A program made the translations under genes and the position numbers. Source: Clarireedia homoeocarpa (Eukaryota > Ascomycota > Leotiomycetes > Helotiales > Rutstroemiaceae). From it: 64,000 bases of DNA. Below the pieces are notes generated by a model. It ran no database searches. It saw only the letters and a program-made list of their open reading frames with translations, and was not told the DNA's origin. The stretch is taken from assembly GCA_001465935.1 (NCBI GenBank), contig LNKV01000037.1:248001-312000 (forward strand). Reading direction: 5' to 3'. Positions 34,793 to 45,915 of the stretch are shown one piece after another (positions within the stretch are counted from its first letter, which is position 1; every line of letters begins with the position of its first letter).

Positions 34793-36307
34793 TGCTAGAG
34801 GTTGAATCAGTAAAATAGTGCGTTAATTGTGATAGTAAGATGATGCAGATATCATCCTTTTATATTTGAATCTCCTCACTTGTACTACCATGATCTTTGA
34901 TATCGGAGCAATCTACCCACTAGCTAGGGGGGCTGCAAGTTGCTGACAACTTGACAAGAATCTCACCAAGTTGTCAGACAAGCCTCCTTTATTGGCGGCA
35001 ATGCCAGCCGTGGTTGAGAATACGATAAAGTAGCAGGATCATGCGATTAGAGCGGCGAGCTTCGTAGAGTCATCCAAATTCATGGATTTGGAATGTTTAG
35101 ACGTTACTACCGCAGAAGTAGTTTTGCCGGAGCTCGCATGAAACTACACTGTAACCTCTAGACGAAGTGAATGAAGATATTAGCTTGGCCATGGTCAATG
35201 TTTTGCTTCCACAGTAACTTAGTAACTTTGTTAGAAACAGGATGGATTTATGAGTATTGGCATATGTGTTGGGTGTTGATATTATTAACGTCTACGTATA
35301 GGATGACTAAGCACTTCTGACAAACTTACAGTAGTTCTAACGCTTGTGCGCTTCCACGGTTCAAACGCATGGCCCGTGCGCATCGCTACTGGCCTCGAAG
35401 TGCAACCTCTTCATTTCTTGAGAGACTTTAATATACATCAATTCATTTCCTATATATCGTGCGGGTTAGTTCGAGTCATGGAAAGCAGACTGCTTAATAG
35501 AAATTCCTGAACGAATCTACCCTCACAAACCTGAATATACTATCTTGTTCTTCCTAAGTCATATCCTTTTCGACCACACCATGAATCGCTCGCTTCATCA
35601 CACTTATTACCTCACTTCTAAATACAACAAAAGCTCACAGCCCAGAGGGAACATGGTCGGAGCATACATGTAAAGAACACCAGCACAATGACGATCCTCT
35701 GCACGAATCTGAGAGTAACGTCGCATATCCACAACCACAAAAAAATGGCCAGGCCCTCGAAAATTCTGCTCCAGCCACCCAACACAACCTACGCTAGCCG
35801 CGCCATATACCGCCAAATGCCGCGGATGCATCACACAGAAGCGCATTGCGCCCAAGCCAAGACGTGAGGCCCGTACGTTGGGCAAGGTGGTGCCCTCCGG
35901 GGAAGAATTACACGTCTAGTTCTGAGTCGCAGGTACCTTGCTCTGGCCGGGAAAAAGACCCGAGCGTGTAGATGCAAGCGAGCAGACATGGGTTGTTGGA
36001 AGGGGAGACGGTCTGCGGGCGGTTTGGGTATATAAAGTGTATGGAAACTCTGGTTGGCGGGGGGGGGGGGGTTTCCATATGAATGAATTTATTTATAAGC
36101 TGTTCCGAGATTTCAGTGCAGATAGAGCAGAGATCGCACGATTATTGTCTGACGCCTCGAGAGAAGATTACTCAAGGATTCATATATACGTATAGTACAG
36201 TACAGTACATACATACATACATAGACAAGTGCAGGAAAAAAAACGAGTAAAAAAAAGCACTATAGGAAAAGAAGAAAGAGGAAGAGGAAAAGAAAAAGGA
36301 GAACAGG
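34793..36307. other. Divergent spacer, P450 and orphan gene
   Basis: No gene is supported. An open frame at 35607-35885 (-) has no recognised domain. A TATATAAA box lies at 36029-36036, about 270 bp before the orphan gene start, followed by a G13 run (36059-36071) and a purine-rich leader. Confidence 0.55.
36029..36036 (+). promoter_or_regulatory. TATATAAA box of the small orphan gene
   Basis: TATATAAA is correctly oriented and about 270 bp upstream of the ATG at 36308. Assignment is by position only. Confidence 0.35.
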
Positions 36308-36874
36308 ATGCCGGTGCACAGGTGCAGCATCTCCTGGTTCTACTACGAAGGTGAATACGCGCTTTTCCTTCTACCCAGCATAGATCGATCCGGGCCGCGA
36401 AACGCCACAGCGGTCGGCGCCTTGATCTACTTTGATGCAATTGGCAAGTTGCAGAGACAGATCGACTGGAAATATGACGCGACGAAGCACAGTCCGCTAC
36501 ATGAATTCTTGAGCACGGTGACAAGCATCGACTCGTGGTTGAGTTTCTACATCGGGTTGGAAGACGATGCGAAGGGAATGGAGAGGAGATGGATGTGTGA
36601 GCCGCTGACGAGACCGAGGATTGTAAGAACACACATACACACCAAAAAAAAAAGTGCAGATGTTGAAGCAGACGAGTTTTCCTTCGATGTGTGGGCGCTA
36701 ACGTATGGAATTCTGTAGGGTATAGACGCGTTGAGCATTTTTCTGAAGGAAGAAATATTAACCGGCGGACTTCCGGTAAACGACCTGAATAGAGATGAGC
36801 TCCCGATTGGTTTGGGACTGAGGCAATTGGTAGACTCGATACAACCGCCTGCTGTGTCACGCACTAGAGCGTGA
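36308..36874 (+). CDS. Small hypothetical protein, two exons
   Basis: Exons 36308-36622 and 36719-36874 join in phase across a 96-nt intron (GTAAGA..CTGTAG, with CTAAC upstream of the acceptor) to give 156 residues. Without splicing, the frame ends at an in-frame stop at the acceptor. I do not recognise a domain. The protein starts MPVHRCSISWFYYEGEYALF, has several aromatic residues early and no convincing signal peptide or membrane segment. The C-terminus is helix-prone and charged. The gene model rests on splice signals, codon-like composition and an upstream TATATAAA. It may be a lineage-specific gene. Confidence 0.55.
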
Positions 36875-37316
36875 GGATTGGTTAAAAAAGAAAAAGAAGC
36901 GGTTAACATCGTGTGTAAGATATCTAGTTTAATATAAGATAGCTTCAATGCATCACAATACACAAACTTTCCTATTTTTATACTATGACCTGTGTATGAT
37001 GAGGAAAATGTGCTCAATGACACATAACACACTGGTGCCAGCACTTAAAGAAACGACAGCAAGATGCTTTGAACTACCAAATCTCGTAAGTGAAAGTGTA
37101 TATGCGATATCCATGATCGGAAAAGATGCGGCTGAAATGATGCCATCAAACAAGTAGCTTGAAGTAAGCTGATGATATGGACCGGACCATGTGGTATCAT
37201 GCGGATGCCCTGGCCTTGAGCTGCAGATATGTTATCCTGTGATCCATGCTCCTAAAATTTATAAACAACCCAGAACCTCCTCCGACACTGTATTGTGGCA
37301 GAGCCATAACTATGCA
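36875..37316. other. Convergent spacer
   Basis: 442 bp between the stop codons of the orphan gene and the thioesterase gene. AT-rich, presumably both 3' UTRs. I see no other feature. Confidence 0.5.
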
Positions 37317-37930
37317 TCATAATTTCGATTTCGAGCCCGCATCCGCATCTTTCTCCCATAATCCGTCCCACTCCACCTTATGGGCAAGATGTTCATGTTT
37401 TGTAGGCACGCTCACTTTGTGATGTTCACACGTGCAATAGATAATTGAACCATCTTGGCTCGTCATCGATCCACGAATCATCGCCATAGTCTTGCCGTAC
37501 TGCATCACTTCACTGTACAACCGAACCGTCGTTCCTGGAGTAGATCAACATCATGCTCTACAATCCCAAATTTGCGCCTGGGCGAAGTAACATACCAATC
37601 GGAACTGCCTTCAGATAACTTATGTTAAGCGTTCTGGTAACTCCGCCCAAGAAACTACATCAAGTCAGCCGTCCAGAACGTGAACGTATGAGGCGATTAT
37701 ACTCCCAAGACCCTGGCTTAGCAACCGGACCCAACGCAATCGTCGTGCACATATCAAAGATGACACCAGCGGCACCGCCGTGCATTACACCGTTCAGGTT
37801 TGCATACTGCTCTGTGATGGTGAATTCACAGATCGTGACCCCGGTGTCGGTGGCATCTAGGATCTTGACGGTGTCCATAAGATGCTTGTCGAAGCCCTTG
37901 TAATTTTGTGCTTCAGTGATCAAATTGTAG
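37317..37930 (-). CDS. PaaI/4HBT-type hotdog thioesterase (5' end unresolved)
   Basis: Exons 37930-37703, 37654-37596 and 37534-37317 join in phase (introns 48 and 61 nt). The signature is HGGAAGVIFDMCTTIAL, the PaaI-like hotdog helix, followed by GGVTRTLNISYLKAVPIG and later GSIIYCTCEHHKV near the end. About 167 residues are visible, near the family length. The family hydrolyses acyl-CoA thioesters, and the substrate here is unknown. The first visible exon follows an acceptor (ACTACTAG at 37931-37938), and no in-frame ATG precedes LITEAQNYKGFDKHL, so a short upstream exon is missing from this model. The next internal ATG (MDTVKIL) would remove part of the first helix. Confidence 0.78.
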
Positions 37931-40900
37931 CTAGTAGTCGTTAGAGACTTATCATATATGTGTTTTGTAGTGAATCGAAGCAGTATGGGAAGAGTGAATG
38001 CATATGGCCCAGGATTACGATTTAGTGTAGCTTGATGTACTACCTAGCTGCAAGCTTGCAATGGCAGTGCTTGGGTTAATACAGACAAATGTTGCTTTTT
38101 TGAAACCGCATAGAAGAATGCCTGATGACATAGCCCAGTGTGAAGAAAATCAAGTCAAATACCGGTCAAATATAGACCTAACGGCCATTATGGCCCTTTC
38201 ACTGGAAGCCATTGAATACTTCGCGGCACGGTATCGGTGTGTATTTCTCGTCAGGCGGGGAGATCTTGCAAGGTATATGAGTCTGAGATATACAAATACT
38301 CCCGAATCAGTAAGTCACAATAGATCCTGTCGGGCAATGAAAGCTGTCTTGCTGTTCATATTTACTCATCAAAGTCCATGTGAGTAGAAGATGTACGTTT
38401 ATTGGGCCGAGGTAACGTTCGGGATCCCCTGGTCTGTGCTCGGTTACTATTTATGCCAGGTTACTATTTATGCCCCAGGCAGCAAGGCAACTATTAAGTA
38501 ATACGAGATCCAGATGCTTTATTTTCTGACTACGATGCTTCAAATGTTAGGACATACTACTGGTACTGTCTGGTGAAGTCACTGGCCAGTAGGATCCGGG
38601 TTGTTCTTGTTGGAGATGGTTTCTCAAGCTTACTGTCGATCTGATTCCTGGTGTCTTCTTCCTGCCTCTGAGCCGTTGGACTCACCTTCCAATGAGTCAA
38701 ATTCGATCTGGGCAAGTGTCAGCATCAAGGAGAAAGCAAGTCAATGTGTAATCACACTCTGACTCTGGTTTGTGCTCTGGAGGATCTCATTACCTGCTAC
38801 AGCAAGGAAACAACGATACATACATTCCCATGCACCGCCACAAAGAATAAAAACCCTGTGCAAATCGAATGATGTTGATAGTTCTGGGCAGACTTCAAGC
38901 TTGCCAGGATTCATCACTTGGCGCTTGATATGCGATTCAAACAAGCCCCTCACCCGCCCATCACATCGCTACAAGCAGGGCCAAACAGCCGTTTCCGCAG
39001 CTCAATCCTTCGCCTGATTCTTCTTCTCCGTAAAAGTGACCTTTTACCTCTCGCTCTCGCTCACGTTAAAATTCGGGGGATTCGCGACATCAAACTCTTC
39101 GCTTCTCGATACCTCGAATGTTAGTGATGTGTCGCAAAACAGCCGCTCCAAAAAATCAATCAATTGCGATGAACTCATTTCTTTTTTTAACGTCTCCGTC
39201 CGGAATGCAGCGGCTCCGGGTTTCATAAAAACAAGCACTGACCGGTCTAGACTTTGCAATAACACTTTCCTGCAAAGTTATGATAGGGTAACTTAGCACA
39301 GCCAAACGATACTCGGTTTCTTCGGACGTTGGTGTTGGCACTGTTTGTTCATCGTCTACCTTATCCATCATAGGCCGCAAATGTCGATAACTCTCCATCT
39401 ACCCCACTCAGCTGCGAGGTACAGGAAACCCTCGAGTCATTGTGCATGAAGTGGCTTGGAGAAAGGAACAAGACCATTTTCTGTAAGAATCCGGCGAACC
39501 AAGAAGTTCCCGCATGGAATTGTGCCCCCGATTGACAGAATCGCATCTTGGCAGACGGCTATTCGGATGTCTTTGATGAAGAAAACATGGGTCGGGAAGT
39601 TGGATAGGCCAAGAACACGGCCAACTTGGTACTTATAAGTTTATTGGAGGACAAGCTGGGTAGCTAAGCAGACGATCAGGTTTTTGTACTGTTCAACTCG
39701 CTGCCGTTGTGGGATGTTGGAGAAGTTGGCGTCTTGGCACGAATGCAAGTGAGAGATACGGAAGTACTATACGAAGTAGTAGATGTTTTGACAGAAATAG
39801 AAAAGAAGGAGTAGAATTTTCTACGAAGTACACACATTATTACCTATTCAGGAAGCAGATAAGATAGCTGACCATGACCTTAAGCAAGAGATACTAAAGT
39901 AATAACAATTGAGATGGGATCTGCAAAATCACAGCAACGAGGAAAAAGCGATCACGCGACTGACCCTTTTTCAATTATCCCGTCGTATACGAAGTACTGT
40001 ATAAGGCAAGGAGTTTGCAAAAACCCCAGAAAAAAAGAGAGGCGGAAGAATACAGCCATCTATCAAAACATGCAGCCAGTCGTAGTGGTGTAAGGGTTGA
40101 GACTGTACTGTAACCTCTCTCAATCATTTTGTTCCTACGGGTATGTATGTATGTATGGACGCGTAGCCCCATGCCAAGCGCCGCCCGCAACACAGTACTT
40201 ACGGAGTACTTCCCTTGTGCACTGGATTCCCGTTTGAGGATGACGACAGCAGCTAGCCGCTAGGCTTGCATGCGACTGCGAGTGCGAGTGCGACTGCGAC
40301 TGCGAATCAAAGTGAAACGACCATGTAAAATTACACCAAGGACGAAGTACACTCAGGACAGGAAGTAAGTACGGCTCATTGCATTACAGTACTTACAGTG
40401 TTGTGTCTAAGAGCACTGGTTCCCGCTTATGAAGAACTTGTATGCATCGGCGACGCGGGTTTGACATGCGGTATGAGTCCGGATTATGAGCATGAGCATG
40501 AGCATGAGCATGAGCATGAGCATGAGCATGAGAACGAGTACGAGGCGGCTGAAATGAAGGAGGAATTCGTCCATGAGCCAATGAGCCATGAGCCATGAGC
40601 CATGAGCCAATAGCCAATGAGCCCATGGTTGTTGATCCGTTGGGTGCAGTTTGCTTCTTGGTTGCTGCTAGTTTTGACTTGAGTATTAGCGCCGGTAGAG
40701 AGCCAAGCCCTTGGGTGTTAGTTTTTAGAGCGGATGGCGGGTGTTTCTCTTGTCGTGTGTCGTGTGTCGTGTGTCTTTGTGTGTCTTGTGTGTCTTGTGT
40801 GTCTTGTGTGTGGAGTTTGTGCGGTAGTAAGCTCCGTCTTTGTCTTTTCTCCATCGGCTTTCCGACAGCTGGAAGAGGCGTATCCGTATGAAGTGCCTCG

Positions 40901-42119
40901 TAGAGTATAGAGTAGAACATCTCCATGTCATAGATTGTCATAGATAACAACGTCTGATTGGTGGCGGGCTGTGGCTGAATGTTTTTTTTTTTCGGATAAA
41001 TTTCTTCATCCCTAAAAAGATATTACAAGTATATACAAGTATTTACAAGTATTTTTCTCCATCCCTGACAAGAGATTATATATTCAGGATGTCTACGTAG
41101 CCCCTTGTCGCTTCCAATATCCACACCCACCGCGTGTCTCCAGTTTTTATCAGATTGTTGAAGATTGCCAATGGACCAGGGAAGCGCATTAGGAAAGAGG
41201 GAGATCTTGGCGGCTCGTACTATGTGACTTCTCCTGCACTTCTCTCCTTAGTGCTCCGCAACTGAGCCTTGGGAATCTTTGGAACCTTTGGAAACCCAAG
41301 TCCTGCGTGCAAGTACGGCCCCGTAGATATGCCGGTCGGGGTAGGGAAAGAAATAGAAAGATATTTCTCTGCATCAATGACTTACGACGACTTACGACGA
41401 CTTACTACTTGCGACTTAATACTTACTACTTACGACTGACTACTTGGTTCTACTACTTACTGACCCTTCATTCTCTCTCTCTCTCTCTCTCTTTTAATTT
41501 ACAAATCCCTACTATTTCCTTCTGCTTTAACCTAGTTAAATAGTTACTAGTTCCTAATTCCTGGATGTTTTATATCAACTTCACCACCTCACCCTAACTT
41601 ACTGAATCTCCTCCTTTCTTTCCCCTCCTATTCCAATCCGAGATTCGAGCTTCGAGCTTCTTCCCTTTTACCTGTTCTTGTTGCCTTCAAGTCTCTCATC
41701 CTTTTCCCGGATTGGTGTTTGCCCGCTCATTCTCTCGCTTGCATTGTACGGTGCGGTCTGCTTGATAACGATTAGAAGATAGAGAGCCGAGTGTCCACTA
41801 TCTCTTCTATTATATCATATCCTATCCTCTCGACGTCACCGAGTATCTATCGCCCCCGTGTTTGACAACCCAAGTCCACTTAACTGTTGTACCGTCTGGG
41901 GTATCTTGACAACCTTAGGTCTTGGAAGTTGGCTACGCGAGCATCCCATATCAGACAAATACTTGAATCAGGAGAACCATTCCGATCCCCTCCTACTCTC
42001 GATCTTTCACCTCCTCTGCCAAACCGGTATATACGCACACCGATACCTAATTGCTTTCTCACCCAAGCTATATGCGTCGTTAACACCAGGAGGACCACCC
42101 AGAGCTTTCGAATATCAAA
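37931..42119. other. Long repeat-rich spacer (4.2 kb)
   Basis: It includes the missing first exon of the thioesterase (left side) and the promoter and 5' UTR of the LicD gene (right side; TC run near 41473-41491). A 16-bp direct repeat GGTTACTATTTATGCC occurs twice at about 38441-38474. Four different minisatellites cluster at 40262-40813. No gene with a recognisable domain or consistent splice structure was found. Confidence 0.55.
40262..40813. repeat. Cluster of four minisatellites
   Basis: GACTGC/GAGTGC hexamers (40274-40310), GAGCAT hexamers (40488-40531), GAGCCAT heptamers (40575-40623) and GTGTGTCTT/GTGTGTC units (40754-40811) lie within 550 bp. Read on the minus strand, they create a frame with Ala-His and Thr-Gln-Asp repeats. 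Confidence 0.85.
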
Positions 42120-43109
42120 ATGCGACCTCCGAGCTTCCTCGTCGTTGCTGCAACAACACTATTATTTGCGTCTACGCTTGTGGGAGCATTACCGGATGGT
42201 GAACAGACGGAGGAAAGAGATGCCGCGTTCATCCCACCGAGGATTGGTCGTCCAAAGACGAAGCATTCAGACACGAAATATTTCCACGAACCAGGAGGAA
42301 ATGAAGTCCTAGGGCACTACGACATTCGATACTATAAAGGCGAACCCGTTAGTTACGAAGAGAAGAACGACTCCCTACAACACCTAATTAGATCATACCT
42401 GACCACCTTCCGAGAACGAAACATCGAAACATGGATAGCACACGGTACATTGTTGGGCTGGTGGTGGAATGGCAAGATTATGCCTTGGGATTGGGATTTG
42501 GATACTCAGGTTTCTGCGGCGACATTGACATGGTTGGGGGAGAACCTGAATATGACAATTCACAATTATACGGCGGTAGCAGAGGATGGCTCGGAAATCA
42601 AGCGGGAGTATCTACTCGATATCAACCCCAATATCGTCGAGAGAGTTAGGGGAGATGGAATGAATGTGATTGACGGAAGATGGATTGATACGAGAAACGG
42701 TCTATTCATTGATATTACGGGTCTCGCCGAAACCGATCCGTCGTCACAACCAGGTATCTGGAGTTGCAAGAACTATCATCGATACCGAACCAGAGATATC
42801 TATCCTTTGCGAGAGACGGAGTTTGAGGGTATTCCTGCTTTGGTGCCGTATTCTTTCGACCGGATCTTGACCGATGAGTACAGCCCTCGTGCTCTGACTA
42901 AGACTCTTCATGAGGGGTAAGCTCCATTTCCACAACCCATCTTCTGCAATCAACGCTGACATGTTTATAGACATCGCTGGAACCCTGAACAGAAGGAGTG
43001 GATCCCTGAACCACGGAGCCAAATCACCACCCATCCACACATGCCACGCAGTATTCAATCATCGAGAAAGCCCAAGGCCGGCCTACGGAACCTCCTTAAT
43101 GTATTATGA
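42120..43109 (+). CDS. LicD-family secretory-pathway protein
   Basis: Two exons (42120-42916, 42971-43109; intron 54 nt), 311 residues. The N-terminus is a clear signal peptide (hydrophobic core, predicted cleavage after VGA near residue 23). The LicD core follows: THGTLLGWWW-type segment (AHGTLLGWWWNGKIMPWDWD), the metal-binding DLD motif, and later GLFIDITGL. LicD enzymes transfer phosphocholine or similar groups, and fungal homologues such as Mnn4 act in mannosyl-phosphate modification of glycans. A related role in Golgi glycan phosphorylation is inferred. The length is complete for the short fungal type, with a basic C-terminal tail from the second exon. Confidence 0.9.
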
Positions 43110-44218
43110 GTTGAGAACTAATAGGATTCGAGAAGGAGATAGACGAAGAAGCGATGGAGATGAGATGAGAAATAGAAGAAGGCACATAATGATACCCTTT
43201 GAGCATAGCATCCAGCACTAAATGCAGCAAGCAAGTGGCATATAATAGGCGTCCTTGGATTCGCCTCTTTTCTCATTATTTATTTATTTTATTTTGAAAG
43301 AGCCAGGTAGAGCCGGTGATGTACATATCTGCATCTGTCTCTCTTCTATGGAAGGGTGGATGTGGGGTGGGGAGCGGGGCCAACGACGGATGGCGCTTTC
43401 TTTCTTTTTCTTCTTTTTTGTGTACATACACATTGCATAGGCATGGCGTTTTAGGGGACAAAGGGGTGGATTTGAATTGGACTGGACTGGACTGGACTGG
43501 ACTGGACTGGACTGGATCGGACGGAATGGTCGCGATAAAAGCAATGCGCGACTTCAGACTCGTGTTCGGTGGCATGAGAGCTATGATGGCCTCAGAAAAG
43601 ATGAGCCGATATGGCATCGCATACGTGGAGATATATGCTCAGCTAGAAGTGGGGATGGACATCTGTGTGTGTGTGTGTGGCATGTCATAGCATAGCATGG
43701 TCAGATATGACTAGCAATATATATCCTGTTTCTGGGAACATTTGCATGCATCCTACTTTGTGAGATTACTGGTAGTTGGAAGAGTTCTCGATGCAGCCAG
43801 CCAGCCGGCAGGCTTGATGGTGTGGCGGAGGCTTCTTTCTATGCATCTGCGCTGGGCTAATGCTATCTCTGCTCACATTGCCCCCCCCCCCATGTAAATG
43901 TCACGTCGCAAATAGCACGCTTCACTCTATATTGTGGTGACGTTGTTAACAGTATCGAAAATACCTTGCTATATACACTGGCGACCGCTAGACTCTAGAC
44001 GCCGTTACCTATGTATCCGATATAATATCCCAAATAGATACATCATTCCCCCGAGCACCGACCCACCCAATCGAACCTTCCCTCCCTCCTTTCAAACTAG
44101 TACATGTACACATAATATGCGCTTTATCTCTTGCTTTTTGTAAAAACCCTCGCCAATAGCTCATTATTCCTCCCTTGTAGTAGATAATATCCGCGCGGAA
44201 AAATCCCATCTCATCTTC
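43110..44218. other. Spacer with ACTGG repeat
   Basis: 3' flanks of the convergent LicD and small membrane protein genes. It contains the ACTGG pentamer array (43481-43515) and a C11 run (43881-43891). No gene is supported. Confidence 0.55.
43481..43515. repeat. ACTGG pentamer microsatellite
   Basis: Seven perfect consecutive ACTGG units. Confidence 0.95.
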
Positions 44219-44754
44219 TCACAACCTAACATACACATCCACGCACGGTAGCCGCCACTCCCGCTTCCCCAGCAGACTCCGCAGCCACTCCACGCCCATG
44301 CCCGTCCACTCCATCCGCGTCTCCTGTATCCGACGCTTTGCTTCTTCGGCGAGCGCCAGCGCGGTGCTGTTGGCAGCGGTGGCGTAGATGGCGAGGGCGT
44401 CGAGGGTTTCGTTGGGGCTGGAGTTGATGCTTTCGTTCGAGAGGGCGGCTGTGGATGCCAGCGAGGCTGTGGACGCCCGCGGCTCGAACCAATTGCTGCT
44501 GAAGTCGAAGAAACAGTGGTCGGACCAGTGGCACGATGATGCGAATAGGATCAGCAGAAGGATCGAGCAGTACACGCAGGGCCGGTTGAGAAAGTACGTG
44601 CAGATGAAGAAGAGGACGATGAAGATGGGGGAGGCGTTGGTGGGGATGAAGAGGAGCGGGAGCCAGCTGGAGGAAGGAGGGGACATGGGGTTAGTTTGGT
44701 GGGTGATGGGTGAGGTGGAGGAATGGCGTCTACATACCTTCTGAGGCAGAACAT
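44219..44754 (-). CDS. Small predicted membrane protein
   Basis: Exons 44754-44738 and 44666-44219 (intron 71 nt) give 154 residues. The first exon is just 17 nt (MFCLR plus two bases). After it come two adjacent hydrophobic segments (WLPLLFIPTNASPIFIVLFF and CVYCSILLLILFASS), predicted as membrane helices, then an Ala/Ser-rich luminal or cytosolic helix with NSS/NST sequons. I do not recognise the family. The open frame continues upstream of the chosen ATG without another ATG, so an additional 5' exon cannot be excluded. The gene is divergent to the EDC4 gene. Confidence 0.5.
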
Positions 44755-45915
44755 GCTGAAGTTGAGGGTATATGTTGTGCGGTTCGGGTGCTGTACGTTG
44801 ACAAAGAAGACCAAAGGTCGTGTTATCGAGAGACTCTATTGTGTAGTCATGCGGTAACAGGAATACGATAATCTCCCTCTCAAATCATGCAGAAAGAAAG
44901 AAGGGAAAAAATCAAATCAAAGCGCCCTTTTTGATACAAGATCACAAGGCCGACGTGAATAAGTCAATGAGGACGGACGGGAACAACACCAAGTTCCTTC
45001 TTTCCCTCGCTCGGCTGCCTCGGGAGATGGTTTTCTTTTTGTTTTCTTTTTTTCTGCTGCTATGTGATTCCTCGGAAGGCTCCTGGCGATGTTGTAGTTG
45101 CCAGTATGTGAGATAAATGGTGGGTGATGGATTTTCTATTCTTCGCGGTTTCTTTCTGGCCGTTTCCCAAGAATCTCTCTCTCTCTCTCTCTCTCTCTTT
45201 GTCATTCGTAATCACAAATGGATTGTTTGATTGGATTCGACGATTAGCGAGCGAGGAGCGCGGCTTATCGGCCAATGAAAAGCGCGGATTGGTTTGTGCA
45301 ATCCAGTTACGTTTGGACCTTGTGGAAATGGGCAAAATGGAGAAAAAACGCCCAAGCTCCAATCCTGGGAATCGAGAGCTTGCCCACGCAGATTCGTTCT
45401 TACTTCACTCATTCTCTCTCTCTCTCTCTCGCTCGCTCTCCACCTCCACCTCTACCTCTTTTCACCTCCTTCACAAACGATACACAATCAATACCTTTTT
45501 CTTCCTGCACATCTGCCTCTCCACCCCACTCTACTCTACCTACTCTACTCTACTCCTACTGCTCGTCGTCCTCAATTACCGTCTTCTATTCGTAACTTCA
45601 TATTCGAAAAAAAAAACGTCAATATTTTTGTTGCCGAGGGGACAGTCTTGTTCACGTTGTGGTTTCGTCTCCAACAAGATCAAGAACTGTCTTTTGCTCG
45701 GGTCTGCAGAAAATTACGTTGTCGATTACCTACTGTACCTCTTCCATTTCCATCGACTTCGAAAGGCTCTTCCATTCTTCTCTTCTTCCTCTTCGCGATA
45801 ACCTTCGTTACATTCTCCCAGCAATAATTCCCTGGTTACGATTTTGATCGATTCGATTTAATTTTTTCTTTCAAAATTTCGGCTGCGCCTTCGTTGCGCT
45901 TCATCTCCGTTCGCC
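44755..45915. other. Divergent promoter region upstream of EDC4
   Basis: No further gene is supported. Two CT dinucleotide runs (45174-45198 and 45412-45430) and a long pyrimidine-rich leader before the EDC4 start are typical for a strongly expressed fungal gene. Confidence 0.6.

Noticed and set aside
36180..36860. 226-codon minus-strand frame
   Set aside because: Antisense to the two-exon small gene, with low-complexity Ser/Phe/Cys-rich content. The plus strand has better splice and codon signals.
32831..37930. Secondary-metabolite gene cluster around the P450
   Set aside because: Only a P450, an unidentified small gene and a thioesterase are near. No synthase, transporter or pathway regulator is adjacent.
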